A stretch of DNA of 64,000 nt, from NCBI GenBank assembly GCA_965368085.1, contig CBDULP010000003.1, positions 52,417 through 116,416 of the forward strand. The letters run 5' to 3'. Position numbers and translations under genes: made by a program. Positions 9,927 through 18,148 of the stretch are shown one piece after another. This DNA is from Peptoclostridium sp965368085 (GTDB lineage Bacteria > Bacillota > Clostridia > Peptostreptococcales > Peptostreptococcaceae). Within the stretch, counting starts at the first letter, position 1, and every line of letters begins with the position of its first letter. The notes below the pieces were generated by a model. It had not been told where the DNA came from. It saw nothing but the letters and a program-made list of their open reading frames with translations, and did not search any database.

Positions 9927-11288
9927 TTATAGCTGTATCGCTTCTGTTTCATCTACATCATCCATGTTGTCATCCCATAGGTATTTCTTTGTTTCAGATA
10001 CAAGTACACCACTTAGAGCTACCAGTGATATAAGGTTCGGAAGAGCCATAAGACCGTTCATAAGGTCTGAAAGGTTCCAAACAAGGTCTAGTGAGAATAT
10101 AGATCCAAGGAATACGAATAGTACCCAAAGTGATCTGTAGCCCTTTATAACTCCGTCTCCAAGAAGATACTGTACAGATTTTTCTCCGTAGTATGACCAT
10201 CCAAGTATTGTAGAGAAAACAAATGACACAAGTCCTATTGTAAGAACAAGAGGTCCTATAACCGGTATTGATTCAAATGCCTGCTTTGTTACAAGTCCAC
10301 CGTTAAGGCCTGACTGCCATGCTCCTGTGTTTGTAAGAACAAGTCCTGTTATTGCACATATTATAACTGTATCCCAGAATGTAGCCGATCCTGAAACCAG
10401 AGCCTGTCTTACAGGGTTTCTAGTTTGAGCTGCCGCTGCAACTATAGGTGCAGAACCAAGACCCGATTCGTTAGAGAACAGTCCCCTTGCAACCCCGAAT
10501 CTCAAGGCCATCATCATTGTGGATCCTACGAATCCACCCATTGCTGCCTGTCCTGTGAATGCAGATTTGAATATAAGTGCTATTGAAGCTGGTATTGTCT
10601 GATATCCCATTGCAAGTATTATAAGGCATCCTATAACATAGAATAGTGCCATGAATGGAACTAGTACGTTACAAACTTTCGCTATACTCTGAACTCCTCC
10701 GAATATAACAGCTGCAACAAGTAATGCCGAAATTATACCAGTTATCCATGTAGGAACTCCAAAAGTATCGTTAACCATCGCTGCCATCGAGTTCGCTTGA
10801 ACCATGTTTCCTATACCAAATGCTGCTATTGATGTAAATAGAGCAAACATTACAGCAAGCCATTTCTTGCCCATTCCGTGCTCTATAACGTACATCGGTC
10901 CACCTGCCATTGTACCATCTTTAGTCTTAACCCTGTACTTAACTGCAAGAAGTCCCTCTGCGTATTTTGTAGATATACCGAATACCCCTGTAAGCCATGT
11001 CCAAAGAACTGCTCCAGGTCCTCCGATAGATATAGCAGTTGCAACGCCGACTATGTTACCTGTACCTATTGTAGCCGCAAGAGCTGTTGCAAGTGCCGCA
11101 AACTGCGAAACGTCTCCTGATGACATTTCGTCTTTAGTTACCGAAAGCTTTATTGCCTTTCCAATGTACCTTTGAATAAACCTAAGTCTGAATGTTAAGA
11201 AGATATGAGTTCCAAGAAGACAGATTATGAGCGGCCAACCCCATAAAAAACCACTAATTTGACCAATTATCGCGTTTAAATTTTCCAA
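9927..11288 (-). CDS. Alanine/glycine:cation symporter (AGCS family), copy 2
   Basis: The 453-residue paralogue of the preceding gene carries the same AGCS signatures: A-T-I-G-T-G-N-I-V-G-V, G-G-P-M-Y-V-I-E-H-G and L-F-S-N-E-S-G-L-G-S-A-P. Differences concentrate in the last ~50 residues and a few membrane segments, so substrate range may be the same or slightly shifted. Start is TTG with a GGGGG ribosome site. It has its own promoter and terminator. Two copies fit an organism that lives on glycine/alanine-type amino acids. Substrate preference is inferred from the family. Confidence 0.93.
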   Translation of the reverse strand: MENLNAIIGQISGFLWGWPLIICLLGTHIFLTFRLRFIQRYIGKAIKLSVTKDEMSSGDVSQFAALATALAATIGTGNIVGVATAISIGGPGAVLWTWLTGVFGISTKYAEGLLAVKYRVKTKDGTMAGGPMYVIEHGMGKKWLAVMFALFTSIAAFGIGNMVQANSMAAMVNDTFGVPTWITGIISALLVAAVIFGGVQSIAKVCNVLVPFMALFYVIGCLIILAMGYQTIPASIALIFKSAFTGQAAMGGFVGSTMMMALRFGVARGLFSNESGLGSAPIVAAAAQTRNPVRQALVSGSATFWDTVIICAITGLVLTNTGAWQSGLNGGLVTKQAFESIPVIGPLVLTIGLVSFVFSTILGWSYYGEKSVQYLLGDGVIKGYRSLWVLFVFLGSIFSLDLVWNLSDLMNGLMALPNLISLVALSGVLVSETKKYLWDDNMDDVDETEAIQL

Positions 11289-11451
11289 AATAATTCCCCC
11301 TTTGTTAAAATAAATTTATTTAAACAACCGCACTTCAATAAAAATATTATTCGATAAGTTCATTTACGAATGCAGCTGTTTAGAAACATAAATGACGTAA
11401 AATTCAAAACATTCTGAAAAGTTTTATTCAGGAAATCCTTTTCACATAATT

Positions 11452-11480
11452 ATTATACCAAGTTTCATTCGGTTTTACAA
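11452..11480 (-). promoter_or_regulatory. Promoter for AGCS symporter copy 2
   Basis: Minus strand reads TTGTAA, 17 bases, TATAAT, giving a leader of about 155 bases. No glycine-aptamer core is visible. The remaining bases up to 11690 are AT-rich and empty. Confidence 0.65.
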
Positions 11481-11690
11481 TTCAAAAGTTTCAAAAAAAC
11501 TCAAATGTTCTGAATTTTTAATTCATTTTGAATCTTTTTGAAGTCATTCAGTATTTGGACCCTTTTTAAAACTTCCTGAAGCTAACTTCTCAAGTAATAT
11601 TTACCCACCACACATCTATTCTAACAACATTTTCAAATATTTTTTTCAAAATAAATACATTTTTTATATTTGATTTACTTTACAATTAAA

Positions 11691-11715
11691 AAAATCCTCT
11701 TTTATAGAGGATTTT
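11691..11715 (-). terminator. Terminator overlapping the end of the HPr gene
   Basis: Perfect 10-base-pair stem (11691-11700 with 11706-11715) and 5-base loop, followed on the minus strand by TTTTTTAATTG. The stem includes part of the HPr stop codon. It ends the murB-to-HPr operon. Confidence 0.85.
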
Positions 11716-11980
11716 ACATATCTAAGAACCTTTCATTTATAAGCCTTTCAATTGCTTCTATGGCTTGATTTTCATCCGGCCCGTCAGCTATTATTTTTAT
11801 ATTCTCTCCCTGCCCTATTCCCAGCGACATCACACCCATTATGGATTTTCCATCAACCCGCTTGTTTCCCTTTTGTATATATATATCCGAAAGAAATTTA
11901 TTGGTGCACTGCACAAAAAGCGCCGCAGGCCTTGCATGTAAACCGACTTCATTATTTATGACATATTCTCTTTCCAGCAA
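11714..11980 (-). CDS. HPr-family phosphocarrier protein (Crh position)
   Basis: Small 88-residue protein. His15 sits in G-L-H-A-R-P-A-A, the PTS phosphorylation site. Ser46 sits in G-K-S-I-M-G-V-M-S-L, the HprK target. Both regulatory residues are therefore present. In Bacillus the gene at this place after whiA is crh, which has Gln at position 15; here the His means it can act as true HPr in PTS transfer as well as in CcpA-type carbon control. The start overlaps the end of whiA by 29 bases. HprK is encoded in this window at 36328-37254. No other PTS gene is seen nearby. Confidence 0.93.
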   Translation of the reverse strand: MLEREYVINNEVGLHARPAALFVQCTNKFLSDIYIQKGNKRVDGKSIMGVMSLGIGQGENIKIIADGPDENQAIEAIERLINERFLDM

Positions 11981-12938
11981 TCTCTTCCCCTCCCTCTCCT
12001 CTTAACCTTTCCGCTATTTTGTCTATTTTTCTCAGTCTGTGATTGACTCCCGACTTTCCTATGGGTACAGAAAGTGTTTGGCCAAGCTCCTTAAGGCTCA
12101 TGTTCTGGTTTTTAAGCCTTAACACTGCTATTTCCTTAAGATTTTGGGGCAGATAGTCTATTCCCGCCTTTTTTATTATGAATTTTATGTTTTCAATCTG
12201 TCTTATCGAAGCGTTTATTGTCTTGCCTAAATTTGCAGTTTCGCAATTGACTATCCTATTTACGTCATTTCTCATTTGCTTTACTATTCTGGTGTTTTCA
12301 AGGCTCAAAAGAGCTTTGTGCGCGCCCATTATGTTTAATATATCGGAAATATTCTCGCTTTCCTTTATATAAACCACATAATTGTTTTTTCTCATTACTA
12401 TTTTCGAGTTGAGTCCATATGAATTTATTAGCTGTACAAAATCTTCAGCAAATCTCATGTTGTTGTTTACAAATTCCATATGGTATGTCTTTTCAGGATC
12501 GGATATTGAACCCGAACCCAAGAACGCCCCTCTTATATATGCCCTTTTAGCACTTTCTTCCTCAAGAATTTCAAACGGCAACCTGTCCGATATATAAAAA
12601 CTGTCTTCATCTCGCTTGAGGATCTTTACATTTTCAAGTATTTCATTTGCACCCATTGCATGAGTTATAGTCATAACATAGTTATTGTTCTTTTTCAAAT
12701 TGTTGCTCTTTTGTACCGTAATAACCGTATTGATACCAAAGTTGTTTTTTAATATTTTAAACGTCTTTCTAGCTATTGCCGCATTTTCCGTAGTGATCTT
12801 GAAATTCAACTTCTTAAATCCGGCAAGTTGTATTGTACCACTCATTCTTATGAGCGCCGCCAGTTCCGAAAGCACCTCTTCACTGCTTTGCGGAAATATC
12901 CTAGCTAATTCATTTTTTGTCTGGGTAGAAAACGACAT
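11952..12938 (-). CDS. whiA: WhiA-type DNA-binding protein
   Basis: Homologue of sporulation/cell-division regulator WhiA, 328 residues. The N-terminal two-thirds is the LAGLIDADG homing-endonuclease-like fold, now without catalysis in the family. The C-terminal part is a helix-turn-helix (S-L-K-E-L-G-Q-T-L-S-V-P-I-G-K-S-G-V-N-H-R). I place the start at the ATG at 12938 (M-S-F-S-T-Q-T-K-N-E-L) because the family starts M-S-F-S and an AAGGTGA ribosome site fits; an upstream ATG would add nine residues. It lies in the rapZ-yvcK-whiA-HPr string, conserved in Firmicutes. Confidence 0.93.
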   Translation of the reverse strand: MSFSTQTKNELARIFPQSSEEVLSELAALIRMSGTIQLAGFKKLNFKITTENAAIARKTFKILKNNFGINTVITVQKSNNLKKNNNYVMTITHAMGANEILENVKILKRDEDSFYISDRLPFEILEEESAKRAYIRGAFLGSGSISDPEKTYHMEFVNNNMRFAEDFVQLINSYGLNSKIVMRKNNYVVYIKESENISDILNIMGAHKALLSLENTRIVKQMRNDVNRIVNCETANLGKTINASIRQIENIKFIIKKAGIDYLPQNLKEIAVLRLKNQNMSLKELGQTLSVPIGKSGVNHRLRKIDKIAERLRGEGGEEIAGKRICHK

Positions 12939-12970
12939 ATCCATCACCTTTATACAATTTATCAAATATT

Positions 12971-13426
12971 TTACTTTATATCTCCCTTTTTAAATTCCTC
13001 AAGGGCCACTTTTATTATTTCCTTTTCATCATCATACTTAGCCATTTCCAGCACTCTATCCATATGGACAAACCTGGCGTCTATAAATCCTTCTTCTTTT
13101 TGCGGAAGAGTATTCATGTTCTTTGCTCTCATCAAGTACCAGTAAACAGTCTTGTGCACTATTTTTGTATCATCCCAATTTTTTTTGAATGTATAGTGTA
13201 TTTCACCGAGATATTTTATTATCTCAGCTTTTACCCCTGCTTCTTCTTTTACTTCTCTAAGAGCCGCATCATTTTTTTCTTCCCCGTATTCTATTTTCCC
13301 TTTTGGAAGTACCCAGTCGCCATTATACTTTTTCAAAAGCAATATGGCGTTCCCAAATACCACCACTCCTCCTGAGCTGCATTCCTTTTTCACGTCTTCT
13401 TTCACTCCTTGGAATAGTCCTTTCAA
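12971..13426 (-). CDS. Nudix hydrolase
   Basis: 151-residue cytosolic hydrolase of nucleoside diphosphate-linked compounds. The Nudix box is complete: G-K-I-E-Y-G-E-E-K, then R-E-V-K-E-E-A-G-V, with the glutamates that bind Mg2+. Substrate is not predictable. The start is set at a TTG at 13426, directly after the yvcK stop, because AAGGA lies nine bases upstream; a start further 5' (13453) would overlap yvcK and lacks a ribosome site. A nudix gene between yvcK and whiA is an occasional clostridial arrangement; its job there is unknown. Confidence 0.87.
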   Translation of the reverse strand: MKGLFQGVKEDVKKECSSGGVVVFGNAILLLKKYNGDWVLPKGKIEYGEEKNDAALREVKEEAGVKAEIIKYLGEIHYTFKKNWDDTKIVHKTVYWYLMRAKNMNTLPQKEEGFIDARFVHMDRVLEMAKYDDEKEIIKVALEEFKKGDIK

Positions 13427-13427
13427 T

Positions 13428-14417
13428 TTAAGCTTTCCTTGGATAATCTGCAATTCCTGTTATTTTTCTTGCGAGTTTACAGGCGTCATGCCTTATATAC
13501 CCATTTTTGATTTCTACAAAATCATCTAGTATTACCCCTATGCCTTTTCGCTTAAGCTCTTCTATCTGTTTTATATCTATTTTAACCTGTATAGCACCAT
13601 CGTTTCCATACTGATTTAAAATATTTTGAGGTATTTGACCATCATTCACTATAATATTGTCGAAAATAATTTTTCCAGAATGCTTTTCCAAAGCCTCCAC
13701 ATGGTCTATAACGTCAAATCCATCAGTTTCTCCCGGCTGGGTCATTATATTGCAAACATAAACCTTCAGGGCATCTGACCTTTCTATGGCCTCTTTCACT
13801 CCCCCTATCAGCATATTTGGTATAATGCTTGTGTATAAGCTTCCAGGTCCTATAACTATAATATCCGCTTTTTCTATAGCTTTCAATACTTCTTCTAGTG
13901 GAGCTGCACCTGGGGGCTCCAAAACGATTCTTTCTACGGCACTTTTTCGCTTTATACTCTCAACCGGTATAGCCGATTCACCACATACCCTGTCTCCATT
14001 TTGAAGAATTGCACATATGTCTATATGGCTGCATGATACTGGCAGCACCCTTCCCTTGACCGCAAGTATTTGAGATATTTGGGATATGGCTTTTTCAAAA
14101 CTTCCATATACATCGTTCATGGCTGCTATGAAAAGGTTTCCAAAACTCTGGCCCTTAAGTTCCCCTTCCTTGAACCTGTACTGCATTACTTTTTCCATGT
14201 CTGGCTCTATGTCCGCAAGGGCTATTATGCAGTTTCTTATATCTCCCGGAGGCAGCATGTGCATATCCCTTCTTAATTTTCCAGACCCTCCGCCGTCATC
14301 AGTAACAGCAACTACAGCCGTTATGTCATTCGAAAAGTTTTTAAGGCCTCTGAGAAATATCGACTGTCCCGTACCGCCACCTATGACAAGCACTTTCACA
14401 TCCTTTAATGGCTGCAT
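13428..14417 (-). CDS. yvcK: YvcK/CofD-like protein (gluconeogenesis factor family)
   Basis: 329 residues with the CofD-like fold. The glycine-rich start V-I-G-G-G-T-G-Q-S-I-F-L-R-G and the V-T-D-D-G-G-G-S-G-K-L-R-R segment near residue 40 bind a UDP-sugar in characterised YvcK. P-P-G-D-I-R-N-C follows. The N-D-G-Q-I-P-Q segment is family-typical. The protein is needed for growth on gluconeogenic carbon and for envelope homeostasis in Bacillus; this is family knowledge. The ATG has a strong GGAGGAG site. It lies 10 bases after rapZ in the same operon. Confidence 0.94.
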   Translation of the reverse strand: MQPLKDVKVLVIGGGTGQSIFLRGLKNFSNDITAVVAVTDDGGGSGKLRRDMHMLPPGDIRNCIIALADIEPDMEKVMQYRFKEGELKGQSFGNLFIAAMNDVYGSFEKAISQISQILAVKGRVLPVSCSHIDICAILQNGDRVCGESAIPVESIKRKSAVERIVLEPPGAAPLEEVLKAIEKADIIVIGPGSLYTSIIPNMLIGGVKEAIERSDALKVYVCNIMTQPGETDGFDVIDHVEALEKHSGKIIFDNIIVNDGQIPQNILNQYGNDGAIQVKIDIKQIEELKRKGIGVILDDFVEIKNGYIRHDACKLARKITGIADYPRKA

Positions 14418-14427
14418 ACGACTCCTC

Positions 14428-15294
14428 CTATTTAAGTTTTGAATCCCTGTGTTTTTTTATAGTCCTGTAACCCTTGTCCTTCAGATAATCATATACTTTG
14501 TTTGCAAATGTAACCGACCTGTGTCTTCCTCCTGTGCATCCTATCGCTATAACCAGATGGTTTTTGCCCTCTTTCATATAGTTTGGAACCAGAAAGTCAA
14601 GAAACCCCTTGAGCCTTGTCTCAAACTCAATGCTCGTATTTGAATTCATGACATAATCCTGCACATCCTTGTCATCTCCGGTCTTTTCCTTTAGAGATTC
14701 TATATAGTACGGATTCGGAAGGAATCTCACGTCAAATACAAGGTCTGCGTCAAGGGGTATTCCATGCTTGAAACCAAAAGAGGTCACCGATATTACAAGG
14801 TTCGGTATCTCAGCCTCTCCAAAGTATATGTCTCTTATCTCGCTTCTGAGTTCATTAGGCTTCATATTCGTAGTATCTATTATTACCTTAGACCTGACCT
14901 TGAGATCCTTGAGCATTTCTCTTTCTCTTTTTATTCCTTCAAGTATGTTTGTATCAAATGCAAGCGGATGGTTTCTCCTCGTCATCTTGTACCTCTTAAG
15001 AAGAATCTCATCGCCGCAGTCCAAAAATAGTATCTCATAGTCATATCCCATGGTTTTAAGCTGGTCTATACTTTCGTAAAAGTCGTCAAAAAACTGCCTT
15101 CCCCTTATGTCTATTCCAAATACTATTTTATCCATGTCAGTTTTCGAATCTATGCAAAGCTGCGCAAATTTCACAAGAAGTGCAGGTGGTATATTGTCTA
15201 CACAATAAAACCCGCTGTCTTCAAGACCATTCATGGCTTCACTTTTTCCTGCTCCTGAAAGTCCCGTTATTATTATAAACTTCAAGTCATTCAT
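14428..15294 (-). CDS. rapZ: RapZ/YvcJ nucleotide-binding protein
   Basis: 288 residues. Walker A motif G-L-S-G-A-G-K-S near residue 10, Walker B-like D-C-G-D-E-I near 95, and the C-terminal domain with G-C-T-G-G-R-H-R-S-V, the RapZ signature near residue 250. In E. coli RapZ is an RNase E adaptor that targets glmZ sRNA; in Firmicutes the role is less clear and linked to competence and cell-wall sugar metabolism. The start ATG overlaps the stop of the upstream PHP gene (ATGA), so the two are translationally coupled. Confidence 0.94.
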   Translation of the reverse strand: MNDLKFIIITGLSGAGKSEAMNGLEDSGFYCVDNIPPALLVKFAQLCIDSKTDMDKIVFGIDIRGRQFFDDFYESIDQLKTMGYDYEILFLDCGDEILLKRYKMTRRNHPLAFDTNILEGIKREREMLKDLKVRSKVIIDTTNMKPNELRSEIRDIYFGEAEIPNLVISVTSFGFKHGIPLDADLVFDVRFLPNPYYIESLKEKTGDDKDVQDYVMNSNTSIEFETRLKGFLDFLVPNYMKEGKNHLVIAIGCTGGRHRSVTFANKVYDYLKDKGYRTIKKHRDSKLK

Positions 15295-16019
15295 CTCCTT
15301 GCATTTATTATTTGCTCTGCCTGCAGACCTGCTCTTTGGGCCCTTATTAGCGCGTCATTAAAATTCCCTACATTTTCTGGGCTGTGAGCATCTGAACCTA
15401 TTGCAAACTTAACGCCAGTCTCCTTGACAATCATTATTTCCTCATACGTGAGATGTCCGTGGCTTGAGTTTATCTCTAGAGCCGTATTTGTAGCCGCGGC
15501 CGACTTTGCCACCATTTCAAAGTCTATCGGTCCCTTAGCCCCTGGATGGGTTATTATGAATATATCGTTTTTTTTCATGGCATTTATTACGGCTCTAGTA
15601 TTATACTCCATTGCCAGAGAGTGAAGAGGCTTTATATAGTTGCACATATGATTCAAACTCCCCTTAAATATCTTTGTCGGCGTGGAACCAAAATGATAAC
15701 CCGCCATAACATAATCCACAGTGGAAATTATCTTTTCATCTACATCTATATTACCATCGTCATCAAGTATGTTTGCCTCAACTCCGAGAAGTATTTCTAT
15801 CTCATTATATTTTTCATTGAGAATATCTATTTCTGTTCTCATCTTTTCAAAATCCCTGTACTTGACTCCAAAACCCATATGCTTATACCCATGATCTGAT
15901 ATACCTATTTTAGAAAGCCCTCTTTTTATTGCGGCCTTCACATTATCCTCTATGCTCCCCTTCCCATGGCTGTATACTGTATGGGTGTGGTAGTCTGCAA
16001 ATATATTCAGCCTCTCCAA
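15291..16019 (-). CDS. PHP-domain phosphoesterase (YcdX-like)
   Basis: 242-residue metal-dependent phosphoesterase. PHP motifs visible: A-D-Y-H-T-H-T near residue 8, I-S-D-H-G-Y near 42, G-V-E-A-N near 100, I-I-T-H-P-G near 155, and I-G-S-D-A-H near the end. These give the trinuclear metal site. Substrate unknown; E. coli YcdX is related. Start is TTG with GGAGAGGAA upstream, four bases after murB. It sits between murB and rapZ, as in other clostridia. Confidence 0.9.
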   Translation of the reverse strand: MERLNIFADYHTHTVYSHGKGSIEDNVKAAIKRGLSKIGISDHGYKHMGFGVKYRDFEKMRTEIDILNEKYNEIEILLGVEANILDDDGNIDVDEKIISTVDYVMAGYHFGSTPTKIFKGSLNHMCNYIKPLHSLAMEYNTRAVINAMKKNDIFIITHPGAKGPIDFEMVAKSAAATNTALEINSSHGHLTYEEIMIVKETGVKFAIGSDAHSPENVGNFNDALIRAQRAGLQAEQIINARR

Positions 16020-16022
16020 TCG

Positions 16023-16937
16023 CTATTCCTCTCCTATTATTCTGACTTCTTCCTCTAGAAGCACGCCAAAATGATCATAAACCCTGTCTTTTACAGTCCC
16101 TATAAGACTTAGTATCTCCCTGGCGCTCGCACCGCCTTCATTGACTATGAATCCGGAGTGTTTTTCCGATACCTTGGCCCCGCCTATCGAGAAGCCCTTG
16201 AGGTTTGCATCCTGTATAAGCTTTCCTGCAAAATATCCTGTCGGCCTTTTAAATGTACTCCCGGCGCTAGGAAGATTAAGCGGTTGCTTTGACGTTCTTC
16301 TTTGGGTGTAGTCGTCTATTACGGACTTAATTTCCTCTTTAGCTCCGCGTTCGAATTCCATTATGACATTTGTCACTATTACATCATTTTTCTGGACTAT
16401 ACTACTTCTGTATCCGAAATCCATTTCATCTGCTCTGTATTCAATTTCATTTCCCTGCATATCCAGCGCACGTACGCCTTTTACAACATCTTTCATTTCC
16501 CCGCCGTATGCTCCTGCGTTCATGGCAACCGCCCCGCCAAGCGTTCCAGGTATTCCTGATGCAAATTCAAAACCGCACAGCGAATGTTCTAAAATAACAT
16601 TGGAGAGCTTTGAAAGCAGTATTCCAGCCCCTGCTTCAACCCTGTTCCCATTTATTTCAACTCTTTCAAACCCCTTTGAGATCTTAAGTACCACACCTCT
16701 TATGCCCTTGTCCCTTACAAGAATGTTTGAACCATTGCCCATAAAGTAAGGCTTTATTCCCTGTTTGTCCAAAAACTGCAAGACACCTTTAAGGCTATCT
16801 TTATCCTTTATGCTCACAAGTGCATCTGCCGGTCCTCCGACCTTAAAACTTGTATGCCTTTTCATAGGCTCTTTTTCAAATACATTTTCCGCTCCGGCAA
16901 TTTCCCTTAACCCGTTTATAGTATAAGTTTCAATCAT
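16023..16937 (-). CDS. murB: UDP-N-acetylenolpyruvoylglucosamine reductase
   Basis: Reduces UDP-GlcNAc enolpyruvate to UDP-MurNAc with NADPH, in peptidoglycan precursor synthesis; FAD enzyme in the cytosol. 304 residues of the short (type II) class. FAD-binding segments are clear: H-T-S-F-K-V-G-G-P-A near residue 30, G-N-G-S-N-I-L near 70, I-P-G-T-L-G-G-A-V-A-M-N-A-G-A-Y-G near 130. The catalytic serine is in P-S-A-G-S-T-F-K-R. The start at 16937 is preceded by GGAGGG; an upstream ATG eight codons earlier has no ribosome site. First gene of the murB-PHP-rapZ-yvcK-nudix-whiA-HPr string. Confidence 0.95.
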   Translation of the reverse strand: MIETYTINGLREIAGAENVFEKEPMKRHTSFKVGGPADALVSIKDKDSLKGVLQFLDKQGIKPYFMGNGSNILVRDKGIRGVVLKISKGFERVEINGNRVEAGAGILLSKLSNVILEHSLCGFEFASGIPGTLGGAVAMNAGAYGGEMKDVVKGVRALDMQGNEIEYRADEMDFGYRSSIVQKNDVIVTNVIMEFERGAKEEIKSVIDDYTQRRTSKQPLNLPSAGSTFKRPTGYFAGKLIQDANLKGFSIGGAKVSEKHSGFIVNEGGASAREILSLIGTVKDRVYDHFGVLLEEEVRIIGEE

Positions 16938-17011
16938 AAATGCCCTCCATAACAAACCCAAAACTCCATGCAGCTATACAAAGCCCTCAGCATCCGCTTC
17001 TTTAAAATCAA

Positions 17012-17035
17012 AAGATAGCCAAGTGCGGCTATCTT
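17012..17035 (-). terminator. Terminator between the molybdopterin operon and murB
   Basis: Perfect 9-base-pair stem (17012-17020 with 17027-17035), followed on the minus strand by TTTTGATTTT. Two minus-strand TATAAT boxes lie between it and the MOSC gene (complement of 17171-17176, with a TG extension, and of 17082-17087). The hairpin may therefore be either the operon terminator or an attenuator inside the murB leader. Confidence 0.65.
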
Positions 17036-17204
17036 CAAGGCTTTGAATTTGACTATTCAATTGCAATTCTTTTCAATAGTAATTATACCTTAATTGGGCA
17101 AAAACATCGAGCATTCGAAAAGCATATTCATATATTCCCGTCTGTAAGTCAGTCCGCGACTTTTTGTTAAATTATACCACAAATTTCGCTATGATATTTC
17201 AATT

Positions 17205-17669
17205 TCACATTTCTTTTTTCAATAATTTTATAGACGAGCCCTTTTCCACTCTGCCTCCGCTTACCACTTTTGCAAATGCGCATTTTACAGCCATTGGACA
17301 TTCTCTCAAATGTTTTTTCAGCGGGCATTTTTCATGACACCTTTTGCCCCTTCTGGTTACTTCTATGCAGGCACTTCCAATCTCCATGCGGTCTCCTATT
17401 TGAAGGTTTCCATATTCAATGCCCCATGTATTTATATTTTCAATAAATTTTTCAGTACAAAAGCCATACGTCCCATACTTTTCATATACGCTGCTTCTAA
17501 AAGAATCACTCTCCCCTTCAAAGAGAGCCACCTGGAAATTCGCGTCAGACCCGTGAACATCTTCCCCTACTCCACGTTCCACATCAAGAGTTATGAACTG
17601 CACATCCGTGAATCTTTTTTTATCCATTCCCGAAAAATTGAGTCTTTTCACAAATGCGCTTTTCATCAT
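17205..17669 (-). CDS. MOSC-domain protein
   Basis: 154 residues matching the stand-alone MOSC (Moco sulfurase C-terminal) family. These small proteins often stand next to moaC or mog in anaerobes. Visible are the beta-rich core, an E-Y-G-N-L-Q-I-G-D-R segment, and cysteines in R-G-K-R-C-H-E-K-C-P and R-E-C-P-M. The start at 17669 overlaps the moaC stop (ATGATGA). A longer frame running back inside moaC exists but is only a shadow. The role in cofactor sulfur handling or pterin transfer is inferred from domain and operon. Last gene of the tungsten/pterin operon. Confidence 0.85.
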   Translation of the reverse strand: MMKSAFVKRLNFSGMDKKRFTDVQFITLDVERGVGEDVHGSDANFQVALFEGESDSFRSSVYEKYGTYGFCTEKFIENINTWGIEYGNLQIGDRMEIGSACIEVTRRGKRCHEKCPLKKHLRECPMAVKCAFAKVVSGGRVEKGSSIKLLKKEM

Positions 17670-18145
17670 GCATTTTCCCCATGCCTTACAAATTCTCCTG
17701 ACTTGCCCCCGCTCTTTCTTACAAGCATTATTTCTCCTATGACCATTTCCCTGTCTACAGCCTTGCACATGTCGTATATCGTAAGCGCAGCTATTGACAC
17801 AGCTGTCATAGCCTCCATTTCTATCCCAGTCTTTCCACAAGTCCTTGCAGTAGCACGTATTTTTATTTCATTTTCAAGTATTTCAAATTCCATGTCCACT
17901 CCGCTTATGAATATGTTGTGGCACATCGGTATAAGTTCTGATGTCCTTTTAGCTCCCATTATGCCGCCTATCTGGGCAACTGAAATAACATCGCCTTTTT
18001 TCATTCCGCCGCTTCTTATCATGTCAGCCGTTTCCTTTTTCATACGGACACTGCCCGTTGCCACGGCCAGTCTGTCCGTGTCCTTTTTCTCTCCTACATC
18101 TACCATCTTTGCTCTTCCGCTGCTGTTGAAATGAGTAAATTCCAT
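17666..18145 (-). CDS. moaC: Cyclic pyranopterin monophosphate synthase
   Basis: 159 residues, full length for MoaC. With MoaA it turns GTP into cyclic pyranopterin monophosphate, the first pterin intermediate of Mo/W cofactor. Diagnostic segments: M-V-D-V-G-E-K at residue 14, G-G-M-K-K-G-D-V, I-P-M-C-H-N near 77, and V-K-D-like K-A-V-D-R-E-M near 130. It starts three bases after moaA and overlaps the MOSC gene. Confidence 0.96.
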   Translation of the reverse strand: MEFTHFNSSGRAKMVDVGEKKDTDRLAVATGSVRMKKETADMIRSGGMKKGDVISVAQIGGIMGAKRTSELIPMCHNIFISGVDMEFEILENEIKIRATARTCGKTGIEMEAMTAVSIAALTIYDMCKAVDREMVIGEIMLVRKSGGKSGEFVRHGENA

Positions 18146-18148
18146 ACT

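Noticed and set aside
17670..17840. N-terminal extension of the MOSC protein
   Set aside because: It lies wholly inside moaC in another frame and has cysteine/arginine-rich composition typical of shadow frames; the ATG overlapping the moaC stop is the start.
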